Position numbers and translations under genes: made by a program
Shown here: in pieces, positions 17,593 to 27,053 of the stretch
How positions within the stretch are numbered: the first letter of the stretch is position 1
How the letters are laid out: each line of letters opens with the position of its first letter
The notes under the pieces: model-generated
Databases searched by the model: none
What the model was told of the DNA's origin: nothing
Seen by the model: the letters and a program-made list of their open reading frames with translations, nothing else
From: Bacteroidota bacterium
GTDB lineage: Bacteria > Bacteroidota > Bacteroidia > Cytophagales > Cyclobacteriaceae
Length of the DNA: 64,000 nt
Direction of reading: 5' to 3'
Assembly: GCA_016178785.1 (NCBI GenBank)
Contig: JACOSO010000074.1
Span: 1 to 64,000 of the forward strand

Positions 17593-18272
17593 TGAAAGTG
17601 AAAATTCTTTATGTCGAAGACGAACCGTTTCTCGGCCGCATTGTAAAAGAAAGCCTGGAGACACGTGGTTTCGAAGTAAAGTTGGTTGCTGATGGTGCCT
17701 TAGCGCTAACTGTTTTTAATGAAATTCAACCTGACATTTGCGTGCTGGATGTCATGCTGCCAAACAAAGACGGATATACCATTGCGAAAGAGTTGAGAAA
17801 ATTGCGCGCAGATGTGTCAATCATCTTTGTTACGGCAAAAATTCAGACAGAAGATTTGGTGAAAGGATTTGAATCGGGTGGCAATGATTATTTGCGGAAG
17901 CCATTTAGTATGGAGGAGTTGATTGTACGCATTAACAATCTCTTGCAGCTTGCACAGAAGAATTCCAAGTCGAAAGGAGTAGAAGCACTTGGAAAATATG
18001 AATTTGATTCTTCGAAATATGAGTTAAGAATTGGTCAGACTGTTCGCAAAATTTCTCATCGCGAAGCTATGCTGCTGCAAGCATTGATTGAAAACAGAAA
18101 CACTTCCGTTACTCGAAAAGACATTTTGCTCAAGGTTTGGGGTGATGATTCGTTTTTCAACTCACGTAACCTCGATGTGTATATCGCCAAGCTCAGAGAC
18201 TATTTAAAAGAAGACCCATCTGTTAAAATCATTACCCTCAAGGGAGTCGGTTATCATTTTTCAGCGAGCTGA
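17592..18272 (+). CDS. OmpR-family response regulator
   Basis: A 226-residue DNA-binding regulator. The receiver has the acidic pair in YVEDEPFLG, phospho-acceptor D53 in CVLDVMLPNKDG, and the switch lysine in YLRKPFSMEEL. The C-terminal winged helix (about 130-225) contains SHREAMLLQALIENRN and RNLDVYIAKLRDYL, then the wing GVGYHF. ATG 17592 overlaps the kinase stop TGA by one base, giving coupled translation. The 3' end overlaps the convergent bioA stop region by 19 bases, so transcription of the two must meet here. Confidence 0.93.
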   Translation: MKVKILYVEDEPFLGRIVKESLETRGFEVKLVADGALALTVFNEIQPDICVLDVMLPNKDGYTIAKELRKLRADVSIIFVTAKIQTEDLVKGFESGGNDYLRKPFSMEELIVRINNLLQLAQKNSKSKGVEALGKYEFDSSKYELRIGQTVRKISHREAMLLQALIENRNTSVTRKDILLKVWGDDSFFNSRNLDVYIAKLRDYLKEDPSVKIITLKGVGYHFSAS

Positions 18273-19537
18273 TCGAGAAATTCTTCGATTGAGATGTAAA
18301 CAATCTCCAATTCATCATTGGTAATTACATAAGGAGGCAGCACGTAAATCACATTCCCCAGCGGGCGAAGCAAAATATTCCTTTCCAGAAAGAACGGATA
18401 AATTTTCTTTCTGATCTCGCTGAAGTAAGATGTGCCTCCATCAGCCTGCAATTCGATAGCGAGAATTGTTCCAAGGGCCCGGGAATTTTTTATCGCTTTA
18501 TGGCTCTTGATTTTTGAAACGAATTGCAAATGACTTTCACTGATGCGCTGAATATTGCCTCGACATTCATTTCTCATCAATAATTCGAAACTTGCATTCG
18601 CAGCTGCACAGGCAAGCGGATTTGCTGTATAGGAGTGGCCGTGAAAAAAAGTTTTGCTTGTCTCAGCAGATTTAAATGCATCAATAATTTTCTGTGAACA
18701 ACTTGTGACTCCTAGCGGCAAAAATCCACCAGTGATTCCTTTCGATACTGCGATGATATCAGGTTGAGTTTTTAGATGATCACTTGCAAATAATTTCCCC
18801 GTTCGTCCGAACCCTGTAAAAACCTCATCAGCAATACAGATGACTCCGTAATGCTGTGCCGCTGAAATCATTTGATCTAAAATCTCCGGGGGATACATTC
18901 GCATTCCAGCCGCACCTTGCACAAGAGGTTCATAAATAAAAATTCCAATTTCACTGGTCTGAAGTTTTCGCTCAAAGTCCCGAATTATTTTTTCCTTGTT
19001 TTGATCTGCAGGAAAATCGATGAATTCAACTTCAAATAAATAAGGAGAAAATGCTGTAGTGAAAGCACTTCGCTCTCCTACTGACATCGAGCCAAATGTA
19101 TCGCCATGATAAGCGCCTTCAATCGCAATGATCTTCTTCTTGTTTTTAATTCCTTGATTATGCCAAAATTGAATCGCCATCTTCAACGCAACCTCAACGG
19201 CTGTGCTCCCATTATCCGAGAAGAAAATTTTAGATTGATTTTTTGGAAGAATGCTTAACAAATTTTCTGACAAGCGAATTGCAGGCTCGTGCGTAAATCC
19301 GGCAAAGATGACATGCTCTAATTTTTTGGCCTGATTGGCAATCGCTTCAGCAATGAATAAATTACTATGCCCATGAATATTCACCCACCAGGATGAAACA
19401 ACATCGATAATCCTGCGACCATCTTTCAAATTGAGATAAACTCCCTGTGCAGATTCAACAAACAGTGGTTCAAGAGCACCCTCGAGTGGTGTGAATGGAT
19501 GCCAGATATTTTTTTTGTCGAGTATTTCGAAATTCAT
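18254..19537 (-). CDS. bioA: Adenosylmethionine-8-amino-7-oxononanoate aminotransferase
   Basis: PLP-dependent class III aminotransferase that makes 7,8-diaminononanoate from KAPA using SAM as amino donor. The 427-residue protein starts NFEILDKKNIWHPFTPLEG, typical of BioA, has the PLP-ring aspartate in CIADEVFTGFGRTG, and the Schiff-base lysine in AVSKGITGGFLPLG. I start at ATG 19537, which overlaps the bioD stop by one base; the longer frame upstream is bioD read in another phase. Last gene of bioF-bioD-bioA. Confidence 0.95.
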   Translation of the reverse strand: MNFEILDKKNIWHPFTPLEGALEPLFVESAQGVYLNLKDGRRIIDVVSSWWVNIHGHSNLFIAEAIANQAKKLEHVIFAGFTHEPAIRLSENLLSILPKNQSKIFFSDNGSTAVEVALKMAIQFWHNQGIKNKKKIIAIEGAYHGDTFGSMSVGERSAFTTAFSPYLFEVEFIDFPADQNKEKIIRDFERKLQTSEIGIFIYEPLVQGAAGMRMYPPEILDQMISAAQHYGVICIADEVFTGFGRTGKLFASDHLKTQPDIIAVSKGITGGFLPLGVTSCSQKIIDAFKSAETSKTFFHGHSYTANPLACAAANASFELLMRNECRGNIQRISESHLQFVSKIKSHKAIKNSRALGTILAIELQADGGTSYFSEIRKKIYPFFLERNILLRPLGNVIYVLPPYVITNDELEIVYISIEEFLDQLAEK

Positions 19538-20142
19538 CACCAGTTTTTTCTTAATTGTTCGGCATATTTTGTCACAACTTCCTTCGTTACCTCCTCTTCC
19601 TCTTCCATTTGAAGTAAGCACTTAAACCCGGTGTGCTTCAGAATAATCTCCTCGCTTTCGGGGTTTGATTCTCCATTGAAAACAATTCCTTTCACATCAA
19701 ATTTATTTTTTCTTAAATAATCTGCTGAAAGCAACGTATGATTGATGCTTCCGAGGTAAAGATTAGAAACCAAAATTATTTGTGATCTAAATTTCTTTGC
19801 CAGGTCAATTACAAAATCCCTTTCGTTCAACGGCACAAGACAACCACCAGCCCCTTCGATCACCAAATCATTATTTGTTGGGGGTACAACAAATTTTTCT
19901 ATCTGAATTGAGATGCCGTCTCTCTGCGCAGCTGCGTGAGGCGAAGCTGGCGTTCTTAGTAAATAGGTCTCATCGTGAATTTTTGAAATTGACTTTGACA
20001 AAAGGCTTCTGACAGTGTCTGAATCGCGGGGCATTCCTGCCTGCACGGGCTTCCAATAATCAGCATGCAATGCTTCACACAAGATGGCCGAGAAAACAGT
20101 TTTTCCGCTATCAGTGCCGATGGCTGTTACGAAGTAATTCAA
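19537..20142 (-). CDS. bioD: Dethiobiotin synthetase
   Basis: ATP-dependent ring closure of diaminononanoate with CO2. The 201-residue protein has the N-terminal P-loop GTDSGKTVFSAILCEAL, the following YWKPVQAG, and VIEGAGGCLVPLNE, all conserved in BioD. The start is TTG 20142, as a stop lies two codons upstream and no ATG is available before the P-loop; the TTG overlaps the bioF stop (TTGA). Middle gene of the biotin operon. Length is slightly shorter than E. coli BioD (225 aa), within family range. Confidence 0.93.
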   Translation of the reverse strand: MNYFVTAIGTDSGKTVFSAILCEALHADYWKPVQAGMPRDSDTVRSLLSKSISKIHDETYLLRTPASPHAAAQRDGISIQIEKFVVPPTNNDLVIEGAGGCLVPLNERDFVIDLAKKFRSQIILVSNLYLGSINHTLLSADYLRKNKFDVKGIVFNGESNPESEEIILKHTGFKCLLQMEEEEEVTKEVVTKYAEQLRKNW

Positions 20143-21263
20143 GATTCAAGATTAAAATTTCCAAGTGCCTGGTTCAGTTTATCAATTTCATTTTCGGTGT
20201 TGAATGAATGTAAGCAAATACGGATTCGCTCAGATCCTTCTTTCACAGTTGGCGAAAGAATGGGGCGACAATCAAATTTTTGTTCTTGAAGATATGTCGC
20301 AAGTTTTTTTACTTCAGAATTTCCGGACACAATTACGTTTTGAATTGCACTTTGGCTGCTCACTCGGTTCAACTCTATTTTTTCTAAACCCGCAAGAAAC
20401 AATTTGATTTTTGACTGCAATGCTTTTTGACGATCTGTATTCTGTTGAAGAAATTCAAATGCGCATCGAATAGAAACCAAACTATGTGGCGACATTGCTG
20501 TAGTATAAATAAAGGGTCTCGCAAAGTTGATGAGATAATTGATCAGCGTTTCATCGCCAGCCACACAAGCACCGTGCACGCCCATCGCCTTGCCAAAAGT
20601 ATAAACCCGAACTGCAATTTTGTTTTCCAATTTTTTTTGCACTGCAAGACCACTCCCATTCTCCCCATAGCTTCCTGTGCTGTGTGCCTCATCGAGAATG
20701 ATGGTTGCATTATGCTTCTCAGCAAGTGTCGTCAAGTCTTCGAGCGGACACTCGTCTCCGTCCACGGAATAGATAGATTCAACCGCAATGAAAATATTTC
20801 CTCTGGATCGTTTAATTTTTTCTTCAAGGTCGTTCATGTCATTGTGTTTGAAACTAAATCGTGAAGCCAAGCTCAATCTCGCACCATCTTTTATACAGGC
20901 ATGAGCTAGTTCATCATATATAATAGTGTCACCCCGCTGAGGCAGTGATGAAAGAACTGAGAGGTTGGCCATGTAACCAGAATTGAAAAGCAATGTTCTT
21001 TGTGAAAGAAAAATTTTTGCCAGTTTCAATTCGACCCCTTCAACCAATTCATTATTGCCGGAAAGTAATCGAGAGCCAGTAGCGCCATTGTAAGGAGGAT
21101 TTATTTTTTCAACTTCTCTTTGGATGATTTCGAATAGTTCTTTTGAGTTTGCCAAGCCGAGATAATCGTTTGAACAAAAATCGATGAGGCCGTGAACTGT
21201 TTTTAGTTTACGAAATGAATCGCTGTCGATTTTTTTTTGTAATAAATTCTGCAACGAGTCCAT
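20139..21263 (-). CDS. bioF: 8-amino-7-oxononanoate synthase
   Basis: PLP-dependent alpha-oxoamine synthase condensing pimeloyl thioester with L-alanine. The 374 residues include DFCSNDYLGLANS near the N-terminus, GSTGSRLL-type substrate loop (GATGSRLLSGN), DEAHSTGSYGENGSG, and the PLP lysine in VYTFGKAMGVHGACV. Its position as first gene of bioF-bioD-bioA favours BioF over serine palmitoyltransferase or Kbl, which share the fold. The upstream region to yifB carries a word-repeat dyad. Confidence 0.93.
   Translation of the reverse strand: MDSLQNLLQKKIDSDSFRKLKTVHGLIDFCSNDYLGLANSKELFEIIQREVEKINPPYNGATGSRLLSGNNELVEGVELKLAKIFLSQRTLLFNSGYMANLSVLSSLPQRGDTIIYDELAHACIKDGARLSLASRFSFKHNDMNDLEEKIKRSRGNIFIAVESIYSVDGDECPLEDLTTLAEKHNATIILDEAHSTGSYGENGSGLAVQKKLENKIAVRVYTFGKAMGVHGACVAGDETLINYLINFARPFIYTTAMSPHSLVSIRCAFEFLQQNTDRQKALQSKIKLFLAGLEKIELNRVSSQSAIQNVIVSGNSEVKKLATYLQEQKFDCRPILSPTVKEGSERIRICLHSFNTENEIDKLNQALGNFNLES
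20141..20160. repeat. Tandem word at the bioF/bioD junction
   Basis: ATTCAAGATTCAAGATTAAAATT (about 20137-20159) is a tandem of ATTCAAG. It covers the last codons of bioF and the bioD start, so here the word-repeat style overlaps coding sequence. No clear dyad partner is seen. Confidence 0.35.
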
Positions 21264-21299
21264 TAGAGTTTTGAGGGTTGCAATTTAGAAATTTTCAAA

Positions 21300-21363
21300 C
21301 CGCGAAGGTGCTAAGTCGCAAAGATTATCAGCTAACGTTTTTAACGCTTTTGTGCCTTTGCAG
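21300..21363. repeat. Intergenic word-repeat dyad, site 4
   Basis: In the divergent bioF/yifB gap, CCGCGAAGGTGCTAAG with CGCAAAG (21300-21323) faces CTTTTGTGCCTTTGCAG (21347-21363). The reverse complement of the right arm, CTGCAAAGGCACAAAAG, is a near copy of the left arm. The centre is AT-rich and holds GCTAACGTTTTTAACGC. Confidence 0.5.
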
Positions 21364-21398
21364 TGAATGATTAATTTGCTGCGATTAATTTTCAGGTA

Positions 21399-22937
21399 AT
21401 GGTATCAAAAACTTTTGGTGGTGCAGTGCATGGTGTTGACGCTCGAACGATCACCGTTGAGGTCAATGTGACGCAGGGAAAATATTTTCACATGAGTGGC
21501 CTGCCCGATACTGCAGTGAAAGAAAGTGAACATCGCGTGGAGTCATCACTGAAAACTATAGGCTACTTCATGCCACGAAATAAAGTAGTGGTGAACCTTG
21601 CGCCTGCAGACATTCGCAAAGAAGGATCGGCTTATGATTTACCTATTGCGCTCTGCATCCTCTCCGCCTCCGGACAAATCACCACTGAACTTTTAGAAAA
21701 ATATGTGATTATGGGCGAGCTTTCACTCGATGGCGAACTTCGTCCGATCAAAGGAGTGCTCCCCATCGCCATTCAATCGCGCAAAGAAGAATTCAAAGGG
21801 TTTATTTTGCCAAAGTCAAATGCAAAAGAAGCCGCGATCGTAAATAATCTTGAAATCATTGGCGTAGAAAATCTCGAGGAGGCAATTGCCTTTGTTGAAG
21901 GCAAGAAAAAAATAGAACCCCTCACCATCGACACGCGCGAGGTCTTTCAAAGTAAACTCAACAGCTACGAGTCTGACTTCAAAGACGTGCAGGGGCAGGA
22001 GAACATCAAACGTGCCCTAGAGATCGCAGCGGCAGGCGGGCACAATGCGATCTTGATCGGTCCACCAGGAGCCGGTAAAACAATGTTGGCCAAAAGACTA
22101 CCCACTATTCTTCCGCCACTCACTTTGAATGAAGCGCTCGAAACAACCAAGATCCATTCTGTAGCTGGAAAGGTTGGGGCAGAAGGATCATTGCTCACCA
22201 CACGGCCATTCAGAAGTCCTCACCATACAATTTCAGACGTTGCTCTCGTTGGCGGTGGAGGCAATCCGCAGCCCGGAGAAATTTCTTTGTCGCATAATGG
22301 CGTTTTGTTTTTGGATGAACTTCCTGAATTTAAACGCACGGTGCTCGAAGTAATGCGCCAACCGATGGAAGAAAGACGCGTCACAATTGCGCGCGCGAAA
22401 ATGTCAATTGACTATCCAGCTAACTTCATGCTCGTGGCCAGTATGAATCCTTGTCCTTGCGGCCACTACAATCATCCTGAAAAAGAATGTGTGTGTGCCC
22501 CAGGTGTGGTGCAGCGCTATCTCAGCAAAGTGAGTGGCCCTCTCCTGGACCGCATTGATTTGCATGTGGAAGTGGTACCCGTGAGTTTTGATGAGATGAC
22601 AGCTGAAAGAAAATCAGAAACAAGCACCCAGATAAGAGAGCGCGTGGTGAATGCGAGGGAAATTCAATCTGAAAGGTTTAAAGAACAGAAAAATATTTAC
22701 TGCAATGCCATGATGCCAAGCAACATGGTAAAAGAAATTTGCGTTATCAACGATGCGGGTCGCTCACTTTTGAAAACCGCGATGGAGCGTTTGGGTTTAT
22801 CTGCTCGTGCCTATGACCGCATTTTAAAAGTATCACGCACCATTGCTGACCTTGCTTCATCTCAGGAAATAAAAATTGAACACTTGGCTGAAGCTATCCA
22901 GTATAGAAGCCTGGATAGAGAGGGATGGGCCGGTTAA
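21399..22937 (+). CDS. YifB/ComM family Mg-chelatase-like AAA+ ATPase
   Basis: A 512-residue cytoplasmic AAA+ protein. The N-terminal ChlI-like domain (about 1-170) is related to the Lon protease fold; the AAA+ core has Walker A GPPGAGKTMLAKRL (from about 221) and Walker B VLFLDELPEF; a CPCGHYNHPEKECVC cysteine cluster and the C-terminal Mg_chelatase_C helical domain follow. ComM homologues in this family are hexameric helicases that promote branch migration in natural transformation, but YifB is also present in organisms not known to transform. It is a single gene, divergent from bioF. Confidence 0.92.
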   Translation: MVSKTFGGAVHGVDARTITVEVNVTQGKYFHMSGLPDTAVKESEHRVESSLKTIGYFMPRNKVVVNLAPADIRKEGSAYDLPIALCILSASGQITTELLEKYVIMGELSLDGELRPIKGVLPIAIQSRKEEFKGFILPKSNAKEAAIVNNLEIIGVENLEEAIAFVEGKKKIEPLTIDTREVFQSKLNSYESDFKDVQGQENIKRALEIAAAGGHNAILIGPPGAGKTMLAKRLPTILPPLTLNEALETTKIHSVAGKVGAEGSLLTTRPFRSPHHTISDVALVGGGGNPQPGEISLSHNGVLFLDELPEFKRTVLEVMRQPMEERRVTIARAKMSIDYPANFMLVASMNPCPCGHYNHPEKECVCAPGVVQRYLSKVSGPLLDRIDLHVEVVPVSFDEMTAERKSETSTQIRERVVNAREIQSERFKEQKNIYCNAMMPSNMVKEICVINDAGRSLLKTAMERLGLSARAYDRILKVSRTIADLASSQEIKIEHLAEAIQYRSLDREGWAG

Positions 22938-22979
22938 TTGATTCGATGATTTTGCTTATGAATTAAATGCAATTTGAAT

Positions 22980-25622
22980 ATGGTCAGTCATTTTTTTAGG
23001 AACGTTGCCCTATTTACGTTGATCCAGCAATTTATTTTCTGTTTAAGCTCATCGGCCCAAATCAACGGTAAAATAATTGACAGCAAAACTGGTAAACCAT
23101 TGCCAGGTGTTGAGGTGTTTATTAATAGAACCACTGTTACATCATCCAGCGATGATGCGGGCCAATTTAATTTGAAATGCACGTTCACGGGGTTTTATGA
23201 CCTGGTACTTTATAAACCGGGATATTCCGTCTACCGTTCCTCTATGAAAATACAAAGTGGTCACTTGTATACCGTGAATCTGACACTCGCGCGACTTGAA
23301 AAGAAAAGGAAAACGCTGCTTACGGTTGAAGAGAGTAAGATAATCAAGAACAGTTTAAATGAAGTAGCCGGACCAACGCCAGATGTGAAGCTATTGAACG
23401 AGGAGGACCTCGGAATTGCCAGGAATGACGGTCATCAGTTATTGGTCGCTAAAGCACCGTTGCTGATCAGAAATGAAACCACCGGCTATTTATTGAAATA
23501 TTACGTATCAGAGATTCCACTTTCTGAAATTTCCAGAGCGCCTGTTCTATTTGAAAACCTCCCCACTTCAGACATAAACCAAAATATATCCTGGGAGAAG
23601 AATCGAAAAGAGTATTTCAACGGATCACTTCGTCATTGGCTCATGGCGGCTGTAGCAGGACGCATGCGCGAAGAGGGTTTTTCTTGTCGCGATGCAGATG
23701 GAAATGAAGTTGATTCGAAGACTTTAGTTTCATCTTCTTCTATCGCGGGTTACAAGAAAATAAATATCGATAAGCCATTGTTGATTCACCATCAGCAAAG
23801 AAATGTTTCTCTTAAAATAAGCCGGCTCACCAATGGCACTCCGATTGATGTGAGTGAAGCAGGGTTACTGATCAATTCAAAAGCGCTTGTGGCTGAAGGC
23901 CAAATGATAAAGACGGGCCTCGCTGATCAACTGCCGGTTGATTATCTACCCATAGTGGGCAACGTGGAAGATGCATATACTGAAACCATGATGCGCTTCT
24001 ATGAAAAAGTATATGTTCATACCGACAAGCCCTACTACTACCCTGGCGAAAGCGTCTGGTTTAAAGCGTACCTGAATTATTATTATCGGCCCTGGAGAGA
24101 TTCATTGAGCAGGACGTTGTATGTGGAGTTGATAAGCCCAAATAAGAAAATTTTGATGGAGAGAGTCTTGAAGATCGACAGTGGCTTCGCTCATAACGAT
24201 TTTATTCTTCCCGACTCGTTGAAGGAGGGTAACTATTATCTCAGAGCATACACCAACCTGAACAGAAATTTTGGTGATTCGAGTTTATATGTTAAAGTAA
24301 TCCCAATCCTTAATTTGACAAACAACCTTAATAGTCTTCCGGAGATAGAATCAAAATCGGGTGAATACATTACTATTACATCCAACAAAAAAAAGTACCA
24401 TACGCGGGAGAAAATAAAGCTGGCATTTGAGGTCAAGGGAAAAAATGGAACAGCAATCAACTCAAACCTTTCTGTGTCAGTCACGGATGCCGGTCAGGTA
24501 GTACCGATTTTGGATACTAATACAATTTTAAACGCCAATGCCTCAACGCAACCAAGGAAGATTTTGAAATGGCAATTCAACACTGAGAACGGTGTCGGGT
24601 TTACAGGAAGATTTGTAGATGACTGGAGCAAATCCAAGAAAGTGCCTCTAACCATAATTCAAACTAAACCAAGAAAAGTTTTTTTTGCAGAAGCAAACGA
24701 TGAAGGTATTTTCTCGCAATCCGATCTCGATTTTTATGACACGCTCGCTTTTGCATTTAAGCAGGGCAAATCCAATAAATATTCTTATGGGAAATTTGAA
24801 CTGCTTCCGCGTGAAATCCCTTCCATGAGTTTCAAAGAATCAGAATACCACCAAGAAACAAAGGCAACTCAATCAAGGCAACGCATTGTGTCTGAATATA
24901 AAGGTCCAAATGATTTCAAGATGCTTAAAGAGGTGGTGGTCAAGGCACGTAAAATCTATGAGCCTGAACAGCAGCACAGTACCTATGGAAAACCGGATGC
25001 TACGTTAACGGAAAAGGATTTCAAATCGGGATATCCCAACATACTCTATTCTATTGTGGGAAAAGTCCCAGGGCTTGTAGTTGATCCAGGTGGCGAAAGA
25101 ATTGCCTTTTCTCGAAGTATGACTCAATCGATTAGTAATCAATCAGGACCCTTGCTCATGATTAATGATGTTCCTTTAACGAGCAGTCCCGATGTAAATA
25201 TTGGCTCTACATTGGCAATGATTAACCCTGCCTCCATCGAATCAATCTCGTTCACCAAAAGACTTAATGTACTTTACGGTTCGCAAGGCAATGCGGGCGT
25301 TATTTCTGTTTATCTTAAGAAAGGGGTTTCGCTTACAGAAGTAACACCGGATTTTCAAACCATTAAAATAGGTGGTTATTCGTCTCCACATACTTTTCGT
25401 TTTCCGGATTACGATGACTTTAAAAACAATAAGGACGCTGTTGACTATCGGGCAACCATTTATTGGAATCCACAAGTGGAAACACGGAGCGGCCGTGAAC
25501 CGATAACAATCTCATTCTTTGCCGCTGATTTGCCGGGAAAATATCGGGTAGTCGCGGAGGGAGTAACGGAAGAAGGGGAAGTTGTTAGAGGCGAAGCATA
25601 TATCGAAATTGAAAATGAATGA
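22980..25622 (+). CDS. Exported CarboxypepD_reg / MG2-like / TonB-plug protein lacking a barrel
   Basis: An 880-residue envelope protein. A leader (about 1-28, ending SSAQ) is followed by a CarboxypepD_reg domain (INGKIIDSKTGKPLPGVEV). A segment near 340-450 begins VYVHTDKPYYYPGESVWFKAYL, the MG2 motif of alpha-2-macroglobulin-like proteins. A plug-like region near 670-780 includes SIVGKVPGLVV, LLMINDVPL and GSQGNAGVISVYLKKG. A TonB receptor would continue into a barrel, but only about 100 residues remain. The domain order is seen in large Bacteroidota proteins of unknown function. ATG 22980 is chosen over TTG 22974. Confidence 0.75.
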   Translation: MVSHFFRNVALFTLIQQFIFCLSSSAQINGKIIDSKTGKPLPGVEVFINRTTVTSSSDDAGQFNLKCTFTGFYDLVLYKPGYSVYRSSMKIQSGHLYTVNLTLARLEKKRKTLLTVEESKIIKNSLNEVAGPTPDVKLLNEEDLGIARNDGHQLLVAKAPLLIRNETTGYLLKYYVSEIPLSEISRAPVLFENLPTSDINQNISWEKNRKEYFNGSLRHWLMAAVAGRMREEGFSCRDADGNEVDSKTLVSSSSIAGYKKINIDKPLLIHHQQRNVSLKISRLTNGTPIDVSEAGLLINSKALVAEGQMIKTGLADQLPVDYLPIVGNVEDAYTETMMRFYEKVYVHTDKPYYYPGESVWFKAYLNYYYRPWRDSLSRTLYVELISPNKKILMERVLKIDSGFAHNDFILPDSLKEGNYYLRAYTNLNRNFGDSSLYVKVIPILNLTNNLNSLPEIESKSGEYITITSNKKKYHTREKIKLAFEVKGKNGTAINSNLSVSVTDAGQVVPILDTNTILNANASTQPRKILKWQFNTENGVGFTGRFVDDWSKSKKVPLTIIQTKPRKVFFAEANDEGIFSQSDLDFYDTLAFAFKQGKSNKYSYGKFELLPREIPSMSFKESEYHQETKATQSRQRIVSEYKGPNDFKMLKEVVVKARKIYEPEQQHSTYGKPDATLTEKDFKSGYPNILYSIVGKVPGLVVDPGGERIAFSRSMTQSISNQSGPLLMINDVPLTSSPDVNIGSTLAMINPASIESISFTKRLNVLYGSQGNAGVISVYLKKGVSLTEVTPDFQTIKIGGYSSPHTFRFPDYDDFKNNKDAVDYRATIYWNPQVETRSGREPITISFFAADLPGKYRVVAEGVTEEGEVVRGEAYIEIENE

Positions 25623-25758
25623 GAAGCGGCAAAGAATTTTGACACAGTGATGAGTTGATTTGAAGATTCGAAAATACCAATAGTATAAATCTTAAGATTT
25701 TCAGCTTTGAAAGTTATTACCTTTATTATTCGGCTTCATTTCAATCAATCAAACTCAT

Positions 25759-26403
25759 ATGAAAAAATTAATTTATCTCTCCGTTGTTGGCTTTTGCTTG
25801 ATGTTCCTTGTCAGTTTCAAACAACCAGCGCAAGATCAAAGCTGGATCTCTTTATTTGACGGAAAGAGTTTAAACAATTGGAAAGTGGGTGAAAATGCCG
25901 GCACCTTTTCAGTAGACAGTGGGATGATCATTGTTCACGGACCTGTTGCCCATTTATTTTATGATGGCGATGTGATGAACCATAATTTCAAAAACTTTGA
26001 GTTCAAAGCGGACGTCATGACCAACCCCGGTAGCAATTCAGGAATTTATTTCCATACAGCCTATCAGGAAAGCAGCTGGCCAAAAAAGGGATACGAGGTG
26101 CAGGTAAACAATTCGCACACTGACTGGCGCAGAACCGGCAGTTTGTATGCCATTGAAGATGTGAAGGAAGTCTATGTGAGAGATAGGGAATGGTACACCG
26201 AATATATCAAAGTAGAAGGCAAAAGGATAGTCATTAAGATCAACGACAAAACGGTTGTGGATTATACCGAACCTGAAAGTGTAAAACGCAGTCCTGATCA
26301 AGCCAACCGTTTCATTTCCAGCGGAACGTTTGCCCTACAAGGCCATGACCCCAAAAGCATCGTACACTATAAAAATATTCTTGTAAGACCTTTACCTAAT
26401 TGA
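25759..26403 (+). CDS. DUF1080 (3-keto-disaccharide hydrolase-like) exported protein
   Basis: A 214-residue exported protein with signal peptide ending near VSFKQPAQ. The mature part is one DUF1080 jelly-roll: WISLFDGKSLNNWKVGE at the start, FKADVMTNPGSNSGIYFHT in the middle, GYEVQVNN, and FALQGHDPKSIVHYKNI at the end. DUF1080 is a concanavalin-like fold, and some members hydrolyse 3-keto-glycosides. It stands alone, so no pathway is suggested by neighbours. A TTACCTTTATT element lies about 40 bases upstream, resembling a weak -7 box. Confidence 0.85.
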   Translation: MKKLIYLSVVGFCLMFLVSFKQPAQDQSWISLFDGKSLNNWKVGENAGTFSVDSGMIIVHGPVAHLFYDGDVMNHNFKNFEFKADVMTNPGSNSGIYFHTAYQESSWPKKGYEVQVNNSHTDWRRTGSLYAIEDVKEVYVRDREWYTEYIKVEGKRIVIKINDKTVVDYTEPESVKRSPDQANRFISSGTFALQGHDPKSIVHYKNILVRPLPN

Positions 26404-26742
26404 CTAGTTCGGTGAAAGAATTGTTTTGAAACTAATCTTGTCGTTTTTAGTTTTAGTCTGAAACCCTTCCGAGTATATCCCGGCCCAAGACGTATCAATT
26501 TTATAATTTAACTCTTTGTTCAGAGCTACGAGAGTTCGTTCCATTGAATTTGGATAGCAACCTTCATTCGACCCAAAATGTTTAATCAGTTTTCCCAAGC
26601 AAAGTATTTTGTCTTGCAATGTTAATTTTAAAAAATCACGCGTATTGATAATGGCCTCGGCATGGCGCTCACTTATTGACCCTTGGTTTGATTTTCTTAA
26701 CCATTGGAACAGTAGATTAGAAATTGCCTCCTTGATTTTCAT
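26404..26742 (-). CDS. Hypothetical protein
   Basis: A 112-residue soluble, basic protein with no signal peptide, membrane segment or recognised motif. The amphipathic opening KIKEAISNLLFQWLRK and the central DFLKLTLQDKILCLGKLIKHFG suggest an all-alpha N-terminal half. It ends back-to-back with the DUF1080 gene, with no gap between stops, and begins the accessory patch at 26.4-28.4 kb. Family unknown. Confidence 0.5.
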   Translation of the reverse strand: MKIKEAISNLLFQWLRKSNQGSISERHAEAIINTRDFLKLTLQDKILCLGKLIKHFGSNEGCYPNSMERTLVALNKELNYKIDTSWAGIYSEGFQTKTKNDKISFKTILSPN

Positions 26743-27053
26743 AATTGTTATCCTTTTGATGGTTCAAAGGTGCAGGTGTTGAAGTTCTCAAGCATCAGGA
26801 CTATTCTGATTTTGAAAAAATCAGGAAATAAGAAAAAAGCTCATCTAAGGGCAGCAAAACCTGTTTTTGAAAGTCATAAAGTCCAGATTGTTCTTGGTGG
26901 CTCAGGTTAAAGAGAGAATACCTTACGGCAGAGGATGATTTCTGAGCTGTTGGAATAACTTATTTGAAGATTTGAAAATGTATTGTTGGTGTAGAACTTC
27001 AATCAAGGACAAGGTGAAATTGCAATGGGAGTCCTTAGGTGTGATTTCTGGGC
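26743..27053. other. Intergenic stretch without a supported gene
   Basis: About 310 bases with no convincing gene. A minus-strand frame (about 26840-26960) gives YSLFNLSHQEQSGLYDFQK and ends at a stop near 26845. It lacks a start and may be a gene remnant or chance. A small inverted repeat, GATTTTG/CAAAATC-like with TCCTGATTTTTTC, lies near 26806-26826. I see no RNA gene or repeat. Confidence 0.3.

Noticed and set aside
20139-21263. Possible serine palmitoyltransferase, tempting given the sphingolipid-type desaturase.
   Set aside because: The gene overlaps bioD and precedes bioA in a complete biotin operon, so BioF is the better call; SPT, if present, must be elsewhere.
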